DNA of 64,000 nt from JAEZJZ01 sp050949055 (GCA_050949055.1 JBMNFA010000002.1:62001-126000); one strand, 5' to 3'. Counted from the first letter of the stretch, positions 46,183-54,985 are shown. Program-made: numbers and translations. Notes: generated from the letters alone by a model not told the origin.

Positions 46183-47283
46183 TTGAAGAGATTCCTAGTG
46201 TTTGTCCTGGCCATGGCACTGTTGGTATCCGTGCTATCTGGCTGCACACCCACGGCGACAACGCCCAATGAAGAAGAAGAGCAGGAAGGATACGAGCTGG
46301 CGCTGGTTACCGACATCGGGACCATCGACGACAAGTCCTTCAACCAGGGCGCTTGGGAAGGACTCAAGGCTTACGCTGAAGAGCATGGCATTAGCTACAA
46401 GTATTATCAACCGGCGGAGAAGACAACAGCCTCCTACATCGACACTATCGATCTGGCTGTCGAGGGCGGAGCCAAGTTGGTGGTTTGTCCTGGTTTCTTG
46501 TTTGAACCGGCCGTCTTCCAGTCACAGGATGACCATCCGGACGTCAAGTTCATCTTGCTTGATGGTTCGCCAAACAACGGCGACTACGACAACTTCGTAG
46601 CTAGAATTGAGGACAACGTCTACTCTGTCTTCTATGCAGAAGAGCAGGCTGGTTTCTTGGCCGGCTATGCCGCCGTTAAAGAAGGTTACACCAAGCTCGG
46701 CTTCATGGGTGGTATGGCAGTGCCGGCTGTAGTGCGGTTCGGCTACGGCTATGCACAGGGCGCAGAGCTGGCTGCCGAGGAGATGGGCATTGATTCCATC
46801 GAGCTCAAGTATCACTACACCGGCGGATTTGATGCCACTCCAGAAGCGCAGGCTCTTGCTGCCTCCTGGTACAACGATGGTACCGAGGTGATCTTCGCCT
46901 GTGGCGGTGCTGTGGGCAACTCAGTCATGGCTGCAGCTGAAGCAGCAGGCACGAAGGTCATCGGCGTGGACGTAGACCAATCAGCTGAGTCCGACACAGT
47001 GATCACTTCTGCCATGAAGCAGCTGTCCATTTCTGTTTACGACGGAATCACTGCTTACTACAACGAGAGCTTCCCCGGCGGCGAGAGCGTCAGCTTGGAC
47101 GCCACCGTTGACGGCATCGGCCTCCCCATGGAGAACTCTCGCTTCGAGAACTTCACGCAGGCTGACTATGATGCCATCTACGCCAAATTGGTGGACGGAA
47201 GCGTTGCTCCGCTGAAGGATAGCGATGTGGGGTCAGCCACCGAACTGCCTCTGAACATCGTCACTGTTGCCCTGATCGACTAA
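46183..47283 (+). CDS. BMP family nucleoside-binding lipoprotein
   Basis: A 366-residue PnrA/BmpA-type lipoprotein: signal peptide ending in the lipobox LSGC (near residue 23), a Thr/Glu-rich linker, then the periplasmic-binding fold starting LALVTDIGTIDDKSFNQ, a family hallmark. GFMGGMAVPAVVRFGYGY and VIGVDVDQS also match. It binds purine or pyrimidine nucleosides for the ABC transporter encoded next. The TTG at 46183 has AGGAGGG six bases upstream. A hairpin after the gene probably lowers readthrough, so the binding protein is made in excess of the transporter. Confidence 0.92.
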   Translation: MKRFLVFVLAMALLVSVLSGCTPTATTPNEEEEQEGYELALVTDIGTIDDKSFNQGAWEGLKAYAEEHGISYKYYQPAEKTTASYIDTIDLAVEGGAKLVVCPGFLFEPAVFQSQDDHPDVKFILLDGSPNNGDYDNFVARIEDNVYSVFYAEEQAGFLAGYAAVKEGYTKLGFMGGMAVPAVVRFGYGYAQGAELAAEEMGIDSIELKYHYTGGFDATPEAQALAASWYNDGTEVIFACGGAVGNSVMAAAEAAGTKVIGVDVDQSAESDTVITSAMKQLSISVYDGITAYYNESFPGGESVSLDATVDGIGLPMENSRFENFTQADYDAIYAKLVDGSVAPLKDSDVGSATELPLNIVTVALID

Positions 47284-47299
47284 CGTTTAGGTTTCTACT

Positions 47300-47334
47300 G
47301 CAGTATCACAGCGCAAGCTGTGATACTGCCTTTT
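47300..47334 (+). terminator. Partial terminator between the binding protein and transporter genes
   Basis: Perfect 13-bp stem (GCAGTATCACAGC / GCTGTGATACTGC), GCAA loop, then CTTTT, between the BMP stop and the ATPase gene. It likely attenuates or stabilises the upstream message. Confidence 0.8.
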
Positions 47335-47405
47335 AATTGCTTGCAGCCTGGCAGTCATGCTATGCTATCATCGAAATGTACTTTGTTCCAGTCAGGAGGG
47401 GTCTC

Positions 47406-48932
47406 GTGGAATATGTAATAGAAATGCAGAACATTACCAAGGAGTTCCCCGGCATCGTGGCCAACGACAACGTTGTGTTGCAGGTGAAAAAGGGGGAGAT
47501 CCATGCCTTGCTGGGAGAAAACGGTGCAGGCAAGTCTACCCTGATGAACGTCTTGTTTGGACTGTACCAGCCTGAGCATGGGGTGATCAAACTGCACGGT
47601 AAGGAAGTGCATGTCACCGATCCCCGTCATGCCAACAGTTTGGGGATAGGCATGGTTCATCAGCATTTCAAACTGGTGGAGAACTTCACTGTGCTGGAGA
47701 ATATTGTGCTGGGAGTGGAGTCGGTCAAACACGGTTTCCTGCGGATGGCTGAAGCCAGGGAGAAGGTGCTGCAACTTAGCCAACGGTACCAGCTGAAGAT
47801 TGACCCGGACGCACTCATCTCGGAGATCACCGTCGGCATGCAGCAGCGAGTGGAGATTCTGAAGATGCTCTACCGCGAGAATGAGATCCTGATCTTTGAT
47901 GAACCGACGGCGGTGCTCACCCCGCAGGAAATCCAGGAACTGATGCAAATCATGCGAGGCCTGAGTTCCGAAGGCAAGTCAATCATCTTTATCACCCACA
48001 AACTAAATGAGATTCTGGCAGTGGCTGATCGTTGCACCGTGCTTCGCCGTGGTCGGACAGTCGGCGTGGTAGAGGTTGCTGACATAGATAAGGAAACCCT
48101 GTCTGAGATGATGGTGGGCCGCAAGGTTGATCTAAACATCGCCAAGCAGCCTGCTGTTCCGGGAGCCGAAGTGCTGAGGGTGGATAAGCTGTCGGTGCAG
48201 TCTTCCCGCCAAGGCAACGCCAAACTGGTGGTCAATAACGTCAGCTTCGAGGTGAGCAGAGGGGAGATCGTCTGTATAGCCGGCGTGGACGGCAACGGGC
48301 AATCGGAACTGATAGCGGCCATTGCCGGGCTGATCAAACCTCATCAGGGGGATATCTACCTGAATGGCGAGTGCGTCACTCGGCAATCGGTCCGTTATCG
48401 CAATACCCATGGCTTGGCACACATTCCTGAAGACAGGCACAAGCATGGTTTAGTGCTGGACTATTCTCTGGCTGAGAACCTGGTATTGCAGCGTTACTTT
48501 TCACCAGCTTTTCAGCGGCATGGATTTCTGTTGCACGACAAGATCTTTGTCTACTCCAACGGATTAATTGATAAATACGATATCCGCAGTGGACAAGGCC
48601 CAGACACCAAGGTGCGCTCGATGTCTGGAGGCAACCAACAGAAGGCGATTGTCGCTAGGGAGATCGACCGGGACCCAGACTTGCTGATCGCCGTACAGCC
48701 TACGCGGGGCCTGGATGTGGGTGCCATCGAGTTCATCCATCGGCAGTTGGTGCGGCAGCGGGACGCAGGCAAGGCTATCCTGCTCGTATCGCTGGAGTTG
48801 GACGAGGTGTTTAGTCTCAGTGACCGCATTCTGGTTATCCATGAGGGCTCGATCGTGACCGATGTCGACCCCAACCAAATTACGGAGCAGGAGTTGGGAC
48901 TGTACATGGTTGGCGCCAGGGCGGCAAATTGA
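47406..48932 (+). CDS. Nucleoside ABC transporter ATP-binding protein (NupO type)
   Basis: A 508-residue double ATPase like RbsA and NupO/YufO. The first half (1-245) has GENGAGKST, an ITVGMQQRVEIL signature and LIFDEPTAVLTP. The second half (255-508) has a degenerate Walker A (GVDGNGQSE), MSGGNQQKAIV and a divergent Walker B (LIAVQPTRGLDVG), as in the family. It energises nucleoside uptake with the two permeases downstream. The GTG at 47406 has AGGAGGGG four to five bases upstream. Confidence 0.92.
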   Translation: MEYVIEMQNITKEFPGIVANDNVVLQVKKGEIHALLGENGAGKSTLMNVLFGLYQPEHGVIKLHGKEVHVTDPRHANSLGIGMVHQHFKLVENFTVLENIVLGVESVKHGFLRMAEAREKVLQLSQRYQLKIDPDALISEITVGMQQRVEILKMLYRENEILIFDEPTAVLTPQEIQELMQIMRGLSSEGKSIIFITHKLNEILAVADRCTVLRRGRTVGVVEVADIDKETLSEMMVGRKVDLNIAKQPAVPGAEVLRVDKLSVQSSRQGNAKLVVNNVSFEVSRGEIVCIAGVDGNGQSELIAAIAGLIKPHQGDIYLNGECVTRQSVRYRNTHGLAHIPEDRHKHGLVLDYSLAENLVLQRYFSPAFQRHGFLLHDKIFVYSNGLIDKYDIRSGQGPDTKVRSMSGGNQQKAIVAREIDRDPDLLIAVQPTRGLDVGAIEFIHRQLVRQRDAGKAILLVSLELDEVFSLSDRILVIHEGSIVTDVDPNQITEQELGLYMVGARAAN

Positions 48933-48951
48933 CGAGGAGGAGAGGATCAAT

Positions 48952-50040
48952 TTGAAGCTGTTTAGAAGTAGGCCTGGAATCGGCTTCGGCTTCCTGTCCT
49001 CGGTGTTTGCCATAGCCGTTGGCTTGTTATTCGGGTTGATCATTCTGTTGATCAGCAATCCTGCACAGGCGTTCCGGGGGTTTCATGCTATTCTGATGGG
49101 AGCAACCTTTGGTGGGATGCGCAGTGTCGGCCAGATTCTCTACTTCGCCACTCCGATCGTCCTCACCGGACTCTCAGTCGGCTTTGCTTTCAAGACCGGG
49201 TTGTTCAATATCGGTGCGCCGGGCCAATTCATCGTAGGGGCGTTCGGGGCTGTCTTGGTCGGCGTATTGGGTACATCCTTGGGGCAGTGGCATTGGATTA
49301 TCGCCCTGCTGGCTGCGCTGGTGCTGGGAGCCTTGTGGGCTGCCATCCCAGGCGTTCTGAAGGCGTATGCCAACGTCAATGAAGTGATCTCTTCCATCAT
49401 GATGAACTATATCGGCATGTACCTGGTCAACTATCTGGTTGCGAGGACCATATTCGATTCACTTCGCAACCAGTCGCTGCCGGTGAAGTCGTCAGCCATC
49501 ATTCCCAAGATGGGCCTGGGCGCGCTCTTTCCCCGCTCCAATGTCAATGGCGGGTTCTTCATTGCGGTGCTGGCTGTGATCCTCATTCACATCGTGCTGA
49601 ACAAGACCACCTTTGGGTATGAGTTGAAGGCTGTAGGACTCAACCGCTTTGCCAGTCAGTACGCCGGAATCGATGAAAAGCGCAGCATTATCTGTTCCAT
49701 GTTGATTGCTGGCGCTCTGGCTGGTTTGGGCGGTGGGTTGCTCTACTTGGCTGGCTCAGGCAAGCACATCGAGGTGGTTGACGTCCTGGCCGCCGAGGGT
49801 TTTCAGGGTATTCCGGTGGCTCTCCTGGGGCTGTCCAGCCCTCTTGGCATTCTGTTGGCCGGTCTGTTCATCGCCTACATTACCGTGGGCGGATTCTACA
49901 TGCAGCTATACGATTTCGTGCCTGAAGTGATCGATATTATCGTCGCTTCGATCATCTACTTCAGCGCCTTTTCTTTAATCATCAAGACGTATCTGGAACG
50001 TCGCCGCAGCAGGGCGGGAGGAGGTAAGGCCAATGGCTAA
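48952..50040 (+). CDS. Nucleoside ABC transporter permease (NupP type)
   Basis: The 362-residue BPD_transp_2 permease has eight to ten helices. Typical segments are GLSVGFAFKTGLFNIGAPGQF, NVNEVISSIMMNYIGMYLVNYL, and GLNRFASQYAGID as the cytoplasmic coupling loop. The TTG start at 48952 has AGGAGGAGAGG upstream and is 20 bases after the ATPase stop. Its last eight bases overlap the next permease gene, so the two are translationally coupled. Confidence 0.92.
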   Translation: MKLFRSRPGIGFGFLSSVFAIAVGLLFGLIILLISNPAQAFRGFHAILMGATFGGMRSVGQILYFATPIVLTGLSVGFAFKTGLFNIGAPGQFIVGAFGAVLVGVLGTSLGQWHWIIALLAALVLGALWAAIPGVLKAYANVNEVISSIMMNYIGMYLVNYLVARTIFDSLRNQSLPVKSSAIIPKMGLGALFPRSNVNGGFFIAVLAVILIHIVLNKTTFGYELKAVGLNRFASQYAGIDEKRSIICSMLIAGALAGLGGGLLYLAGSGKHIEVVDVLAAEGFQGIPVALLGLSSPLGILLAGLFIAYITVGGFYMQLYDFVPEVIDIIVASIIYFSAFSLIIKTYLERRRSRAGGGKANG

Positions 50041-50989
50041 TCCGCTGTATTTCTTGTTTCAGCAGACCATGTTCTTCACTATTCCCCTGCTGATTGTGGC
50101 TTTAGGCGGCATGTTTTCGGAGCGTAGTGGCGTTGTCAACATCGCCCTAGAAGGGATCATGGTCTTTGGCGCCTTCACCGGCATCCTATTCATCAATATC
50201 TTTCAAGACAGCATGCAGGGCCAACCCCTGCTGCTGCTGGCGCTTCTGGTTGCAGCGGTGGCTGGCATGCTGGTGTCGCTGTTGCATGCTTATGCCTCCA
50301 TCAATATGAAGGCAGATCAGGTGATCAGTGGTACCGCCATCAATACCCTCACCCCAGCGCTGGCCATTTACGTGGCTAGAATGCGTTTCGGTGTGCAGCA
50401 GATTCAGTTCCGTAACACCTTCCGCATCAGTTCGGTGCCGGTCCTGGGCAGAATACCGGTGCTTGGCGACTTGCTGTTCCAGAACACGTATATTACCACT
50501 TACCTGGGAATTATTGTTCTGATCGTGTCAGCGATGGTGTTGTATCGCACCAGGTTTGGTCTGAGGCTGCGTGCCTGTGGAGAGCATCCGCAAGCGGCAG
50601 ATTCGGTGGGGATCAACGTCTACCGCATGCGTTATGCTGGCGTGATCATCTCCGGTGTCTTGGCTGGGATCGGTGGATTGGTCTTTGTTATCCCCACTTC
50701 CACCAATTTTAACGCCACTGTGGCTGGATACGGATTCTTGGCTTTGGCTGTGCTGATCTTTGGACAGTGGAGGCCGCAGCGCGTACTGCTCGCCTCGCTG
50801 TTCTTCGGGTTGATGAAGACCATCGCAGCCACCTACTCAGGCATTCCCATACTGCGTGCTTTGCCTATTCCCAATAGCCTCTATAAGATGGTTCCGTATA
50901 TCGCTACTCTCATAGTGCTGACGTTTACTTCGCGCCGTTCACAGGCACCGAAGGCTGCTGGCGTGCCCTATGACAAAGGCGCAAGATAG
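50033..50989 (+). CDS. Nucleoside ABC transporter permease (NupQ type)
   Basis: The 318-residue second permease overlaps the first by eight bases. It shows GGMFSERSGVVNIALEGIM, ADQVISGTAINTL, and RACGEHPQAADSVGINVYRMRY as the coupling loop, all typical of NupQ/YufQ. With the BMP lipoprotein, NupO and NupP it makes a complete nucleoside importer. A long hairpin follows, likely the end of the operon. Confidence 0.92.
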   Translation: MANPLYFLFQQTMFFTIPLLIVALGGMFSERSGVVNIALEGIMVFGAFTGILFINIFQDSMQGQPLLLLALLVAAVAGMLVSLLHAYASINMKADQVISGTAINTLTPALAIYVARMRFGVQQIQFRNTFRISSVPVLGRIPVLGDLLFQNTYITTYLGIIVLIVSAMVLYRTRFGLRLRACGEHPQAADSVGINVYRMRYAGVIISGVLAGIGGLVFVIPTSTNFNATVAGYGFLALAVLIFGQWRPQRVLLASLFFGLMKTIAATYSGIPILRALPIPNSLYKMVPYIATLIVLTFTSRRSQAPKAAGVPYDKGAR

Positions 50990-51006
50990 TACGCATCTCG
51001 AAAGTT

Positions 51007-51062
51007 ACAGTGGGACGTGTACCTAGTAACATCGCGGTGTTACAAGGTACACGTCCCGCTGT
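51007..51062. terminator. Long hairpin ending the nucleoside transporter operon
   Basis: An 18-bp stem (51007-51024 with 51045-51062, one wobble pair) encloses a further six-bp stem (GTAACA/TGTTAC). There is no T tract; it is either an operon-end stem or an inserted palindromic element. Confidence 0.6.
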
Positions 51063-51073
51063 GACATTTGACT

Positions 51074-51098
51074 GGACAGCAGAACCGTCCCCATGTCC
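51074..51098 (+). repeat. 26-bp dispersed repeat, copy 3
   Basis: GGACAGCAGAACCGTCCCC then ATGTCC, a close copy of 41561-41586 and the complement of 18063-18088. Confidence 0.65.
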
Positions 51099-51108
51099 GG
51101 TGAGCGTT

Positions 51109-51141
51109 AGGGAGACAGATTGTACGTCCCCCTGTCTCCCT
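51109..51141. repeat. Inverted repeat AGGGAGACAG / CTGTCTCCCT
   Basis: Ten-bp perfect arms with a 13-nt loop, whose right arm touches the stop codon of the uridine kinase gene. It may end that minus-strand gene, or be a remnant of a mobile palindrome. Confidence 0.6.
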
Positions 51142-51764
51142 CAGCGGGCGATGGCCGCCTTTAGCCGGGACACGATCATGTCGATCGCCACCTGGTTCTC
51201 GCCGCCCTCAGGGATAATGATGTCTGCGTAACGCTTACTCGGCTCGACGAACTGCTCGTGCATCGGCTTGACTGTGGTCAGATACTGGGTGACCACCGAA
51301 TCCACGCTGCGGCCCCGCTCATTGAGGTCTCGCATCAGGCGGCGCAAGATGCGGGTGTCGGAGTCGGTGTCCACGAACAGCTTCAGGTCGAAGCGCTTCC
51401 TCAGGTCAGCGTTTTCCAGCACCAATATGCCCTCCACTATGATCACGCTCCGAGGCACCACCTTCACCTCCGTCTCTTTTCTGACGTGTTGGGTGAAGTC
51501 ATATTCCGGCATATAGATGTTCTGGCCAGCGCGTAGCGCGTCCAAATGGGCGATCAAGAGCTCCGTCTCGAAGGCCAGGGGGTGATCGTAGTTCTTCTTC
51601 ACCCGCTCGGCGAACGGCAGTTGTTTTTGATCCAGATAGTAGTTGTCATGCCGGATCAGCGCCACCTGGTCAGGTAAGGCGCGGCAAATCCTTTCTGAGA
51701 GTGTGGACTTGCCCGACCCTGTACCGCCGGCTACTGCGACTACAAAAGGAAACCTGCTAATCAT
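51141..51764 (-). CDS. udk: Uridine kinase
   Basis: A 207-residue P-loop kinase: Walker A GGTGSGKST near residue 15, RHDNYYLD substrate segment, NYDHPLAFE, VIIVEGILVLEN and the lid RRLMRDLNERGRS. It phosphorylates uridine and cytidine to UMP and CMP. GGAGG precedes the ATG. It converges on the nucleoside transporter operon and lies downstream of the thymidine kinase gene in the same direction, with only 36 bases between, so tdk and udk form an operon that processes imported nucleosides. Confidence 0.95.
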   Translation of the reverse strand: MISRFPFVVAVAGGTGSGKSTLSERICRALPDQVALIRHDNYYLDQKQLPFAERVKKNYDHPLAFETELLIAHLDALRAGQNIYMPEYDFTQHVRKETEVKVVPRSVIIVEGILVLENADLRKRFDLKLFVDTDSDTRILRRLMRDLNERGRSVDSVVTQYLTTVKPMHEQFVEPSKRYADIIIPEGGENQVAIDMIVSRLKAAIAR

Positions 51765-51800
51765 GGCGCACCTCCGCTGTTACGTTGCCATCCGCTGCCA

Positions 51801-52436
51801 TCAGCTATGTGTGCTCTCGTCTGGTTGCCTGGTAACTGCAGCCTCCCTCTCCCCGCAGGTTGCAGCCGCCGAGCGGTCAGCCAACGCCCAACACTTGCGA
51901 CAGCGGGCCTCATATCGTTCCACGCCACCTACTTCAATCTGCTCGTCGGTGGAAGCTGCCGGTTGCCCGTTGACCAGCCTTTGGCTGATATAAGCCTTGC
52001 CGCCGCAGCGGATGCAAATGGCCCTCAGCTTGTCCACCTCGTCGGCGATCGCCATCAGGTAGGGCATAGCACCAAAGGGGCGCCCAGCGAAGTCCATGTC
52101 CAGCCCTGCCCCGATTACCTTTTTGCCTGCTTCCACTAAGCTTTCTATCACCCGGATCGTTGCCTCTGCCTCAAAGAAGTGCAGCTCGTCGATGGCCACG
52201 ATATCCGTTTCCGGGCGAACCTTTGTTAAGATGTCTTCAATTTTCTCCAAATTGTCTGCTTCTAAAGCATGCCGATCGTGGGAGACGATCTGTCGCTTAC
52301 TGTAGCGGTCGTCGATGATCGGCTTGAATAGCTGCACTATCTTCTTGGCGTATTGGGCACGCCTCACTCGCCGAATCAGCTCGCTGGACTTTCCGCTGTA
52401 CATACCGCCGGTGATAATCTCCAGATATCCGTCCAT
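51801..52436 (-). CDS. tdk: Thymidine kinase
   Basis: A 211-residue type II thymidine kinase. Walker A is GGMYSGKSSEL, the Walker B/catalytic region is VAIDELHFFE, GLDMDFAGRPF is the substrate-binding lasso segment, and two CxxC pairs (CIRCGG, CRKCW) bind structural zinc. It makes dTMP from thymidine. ATG at 52436 (MDGYLEII) is used; TTG just before it is an alternative with eight-base spacing from GGAGGG. It has a C-terminal tail of about 20 residues beyond the usual length. Confidence 0.95.
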   Translation of the reverse strand: MDGYLEIITGGMYSGKSSELIRRVRRAQYAKKIVQLFKPIIDDRYSKRQIVSHDRHALEADNLEKIEDILTKVRPETDIVAIDELHFFEAEATIRVIESLVEAGKKVIGAGLDMDFAGRPFGAMPYLMAIADEVDKLRAICIRCGGKAYISQRLVNGQPAASTDEQIEVGGVERYEARCRKCWALADRSAAATCGEREAAVTRQPDESTHS

Positions 52437-52563
52437 CAAGGTGCTTTCCCTCCAACGATTATGTTCCTTCGCGCAACTGGGAACCAACTGCTGCGCCGTC
52501 GACGGCCGTTACTTCGCCGTTGAGAATTCGCTGTCCCCTGCTGGATACCCTGCCCCAGCCACG

Positions 52564-52593
52564 AAAAAAGGCCGGGCATCTGCTGCTCGGCCT
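52564..52593 (-). terminator. Terminator downstream of the amidase-domain gene
   Basis: Minus strand AGGCCGAGC / GCCCGGCCT (one mismatch) with seven-base loop, then TTTTTT. It ends transcripts coming from 52717 and shields tdk. Confidence 0.8.
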
Positions 52594-52716
52594 GGATACT
52601 GGTGAAAGCACCTCGAGGGTTGTGGTATTTTTGGGCCTGGGGCCCACTTGGGGAATAGCAGGTTGGCGCTACAGCCCATGGCCTTTGCTATGCTATCGGG
52701 CGCAGACAAGCAACTA

Positions 52717-53349
52717 TCAAGACCGTATTTGGTCGCAGGGAATCAGCCGTGAGTAGTCGGGGGTGCTGGGAAACACCTGCAGTTGATCGTTCAACCGTAC
52801 CCCGAAGATGCGATAAGGACGACCACGGAAGCGCAATTGCCAGTGCACGTTGCGCACAGGCCGGCGTGGTAGCAGCGTACGATAGGTGACATACGGAATG
52901 CGACTGCGACTTTTGGCGGTGACGATGGCACCATGGGTAAACCGCCCCTGGCCATGATAGTCATAGAAGACCAAATCGGCCAAATCCAGGAGCCGAGCCA
53001 GGGACGGGTTGTCCAGCAGGTCAGCCGTCCTTCCCTGATTAGCTACCAGATAGTTCCATTGGTTCTCTGGCAATGACCAGGTACAAGACCACCAGTCATC
53101 ATGCTGCTCGTCCAAAGGATCGCTGCCCAATCGGCGGTACCACCACTCGGTCTCCTGTCCGGTGCGCCGATAGTCCATCTGCATGCCGCCGGCCAGCAGA
53201 CATTGGGAGGTGAAGTTGGTGCAATCACCGCCTGCCCCGAGGGCATCCATGTTTGCGTAGTCCGGATTTGGGCGGTTGTAGTGCCGCAGCGCGTACCGGA
53301 CTGCAGCGCGCCGGTCGTATGTAACCGTTTGTAGCGTCTTCACTGACAT
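52717..53349 (-). CDS. Amidase_6-domain protein (YwmD/spore-cortex type putative amidase)
   Basis: The ATG at 53349 has AGGAGG six bases upstream and gives a 210-residue protein. It matches the Amidase_6 domain (PF12671 type): YDRRAAVRYALRHYNRPNPDY, then GGDCTNFTSQCLLAGG with the probable catalytic Cys, WWYRR, and FTHGAIVTAKS with a His. Domain members often act on cell-wall or protein amides in spore formers. No signal peptide is seen; the reading frame extends far upstream of 53349 but that part is not coding. The short name in the call is only an analogy. Confidence 0.78.
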   Translation of the reverse strand: MSVKTLQTVTYDRRAAVRYALRHYNRPNPDYANMDALGAGGDCTNFTSQCLLAGGMQMDYRRTGQETEWWYRRLGSDPLDEQHDDWWSCTWSLPENQWNYLVANQGRTADLLDNPSLARLLDLADLVFYDYHGQGRFTHGAIVTAKSRSRIPYVTYRTLLPRRPVRNVHWQLRFRGRPYRIFGVRLNDQLQVFPSTPDYSRLIPCDQIRS

Positions 53350-53483
53350 CCAATTCCTCCTTCGCAGGTCTCTGTAACAGCATATGTTCAGAATGCAGAA
53401 TGGGAAGCCGCGCGGCAGGAATCGAAAGATGCGATTGCGAACTGGATGTGGTATGAAACCAATTAACAGGAAGGGCAAGGTGA

Positions 53484-54632
53484 ATGCGCTTGGTCTCTTT
53501 TGCAGAGTGGCGGCAGGATATTCCCGTTTTGTCACACTGGACCTATTTGGACACTGCTCAACGGGGCTTGACGCCTCAGGCGGTGACCCAGGCTGGCGTT
53601 GCACAACTGGAAGCATGGCAGGACTTGGACCAGGAGAAGGGAATCCGTGAATTGAAAGCAAATGTACGGGCTGACATTGCGCGCTTGTTGCAGGTTGACG
53701 AGGACGAGGTAGCCTTTGTCGGCAGCACTGGCCAGGGATTGAACACCATCGCCGGGGCGTTCCCTTGGCAGCCTGGTGACAACGTGGTGCTCTCCGGCAC
53801 TGAACATCCCAGCAACCTGTACCCTTGGACCAACCTGCGCCTGCGCGGAGTGGAGGTGCGCCTGGTGCCGTCCGAGGACGGTTCCCTGCATCCAGAGGAC
53901 TTTCGGCCCTACATAGATGGTCGCACCAGGATGGTGGCCGCTTCATTAGTCAGCTTCTATCCCGGCGGGTTGCTGCCGGCAGCGCAGTTGGCCGATGTGG
54001 CCCACCGCCATGGTGCCTACCTAGTGTTGGATGTGATCCAGGCAATTGGGATCTTGCCTGTGTACCCTGGCCAAATTGGAGCTGATGCGGTAGCAGCGGC
54101 TGCCTACAAGGGGCTGATGACACCCTTTGGCTCAGGATTCATGTACATCAGTAACCAGCTGGCAGCAAAGCTGCGGCCCGAGCACCTATATATACCGGGG
54201 GTGGTAGGGGAGATGGGGGTGGTCGGCGGCACTCTCACTGATCCAGACTACAGACTGAAACCAGGCGCTGCGCTGTACGAACCGGGCTGGAACAACCTGG
54301 TTGGTCTGGGGCAGATGCAGCAGTCGTTGCAGACCATCCTCGAAATTGGGGTCGAGCGCATCGCCCAGCACGTCAGAGCTTTGGCCCGCCAGCTCGCCTC
54401 AGGTGCCCGGGATCTGGGCTACAGACTGGATACCCCCGAGGGTCAGCTGGCCAACATCGTCTGTCTACGGCTAGCAGATGCGCCGTCTTTGGTGCAGTTT
54501 CTGGGTGAGCGGAAGATCAAAGCCAGTGCCCGGCGGCATGGTTTGCGCATGGCATTGCATGGCTACAACGACCAAGTTGACGTCGATCGGACACTGGAGG
54601 CTCTAGCCGAGTACCGGCGCAAACGTGGATAG
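53484..54632 (+). CDS. Class V aminotransferase (cysteine desulfurase-like)
   Basis: The 382-residue PLP protein of fold type I, class V, has PLP lysine in AAAYKGLMTP, VGSTGQGLNTIAG and LSGTEHPSNLYPW in the N-terminal half, and DVIQAIGILPV. The active-site Cys loop of real cysteine desulfurases is not obvious, so another activity (for example isopenicillin-epimerase-like or selenocysteine-lyase-like) is possible. The ATG at 53484 has GGAAGGGCAAGG upstream. Neighbours are the amidase gene and T-box cysS; a link to cysteine metabolism is suggestive only. Confidence 0.82.
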   Translation: MRLVSFAEWRQDIPVLSHWTYLDTAQRGLTPQAVTQAGVAQLEAWQDLDQEKGIRELKANVRADIARLLQVDEDEVAFVGSTGQGLNTIAGAFPWQPGDNVVLSGTEHPSNLYPWTNLRLRGVEVRLVPSEDGSLHPEDFRPYIDGRTRMVAASLVSFYPGGLLPAAQLADVAHRHGAYLVLDVIQAIGILPVYPGQIGADAVAAAAYKGLMTPFGSGFMYISNQLAAKLRPEHLYIPGVVGEMGVVGGTLTDPDYRLKPGAALYEPGWNNLVGLGQMQQSLQTILEIGVERIAQHVRALARQLASGARDLGYRLDTPEGQLANIVCLRLADAPSLVQFLGERKIKASARRHGLRMALHGYNDQVDVDRTLEALAEYRRKRG

Positions 54633-54698
54633 TTGGGAACGGTGGACGATCAGCGTTGTCTTACCCTTCAGGTTTCCCGAGGTGCAGCGGCCCAAATA

Positions 54699-54726
54699 TT
54701 GACTTTCCTTTGCCCTGGGTTATAAT
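54699..54726 (+). promoter_or_regulatory. Promoter of the T-box cysS unit
   Basis: TTGACT (54699-54704), 16 bp, a perfect TATAAT (54721-54726). The predicted start, about 54733, is at the beginning of the T-box. Confidence 0.78.
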
Positions 54727-54732
54727 CTACCT

Positions 54733-54972
54733 AAGGCGATGATCAGGATAGCGTTGAACACCAGCAGCGCAGAGAGAGGCCGCGTGGCTGAAACGGCCTT
54801 CACGTCGGTGTCAAATGCAGTGCACCTGAGAGCTACCATCCGAACGACCCATGGGTCTGGTAGGCTTGGTCGGTAGGCACCGTTACTTGCTCCCGAGGGG
54901 AAGCAGTGATGCTTCAAACAGAGTGGAACCGCGGCCATCGTCTCTGTGGGACGGATAGCCGCTTTTATTTTT
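54733..54972 (+). promoter_or_regulatory. T-box riboswitch (tRNA-Cys) controlling cysS
   Basis: The leader has the T-box sequence AGAGTGGAACCGCGG at 54920-54934. The TGGA within it would pair with UCCA, which fits tRNA-Cys (discriminator U73). A TGC cysteine codon sits in a probable specifier loop (TCAAATGCAG, 54816-54818), followed by stem II/III-like sequences. The competing terminator is 54931-54962 (GCGGC..GCCGC) with a T-rich tail. Uncharged tRNA-Cys should relieve termination and raise CysS levels. Confidence 0.93.
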
Positions 54973-54985
54973 CGGAGGTGGGATA

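Noticed and set aside
53350..53946. Upstream extension of the minus-strand amidase frame to 409 residues
   Set aside because: The extra 199 residues are Pro/Arg/Cys-rich and antisense to the start of the class V aminotransferase gene; the AGGAGG-supported ATG at 53349 begins the conserved domain.
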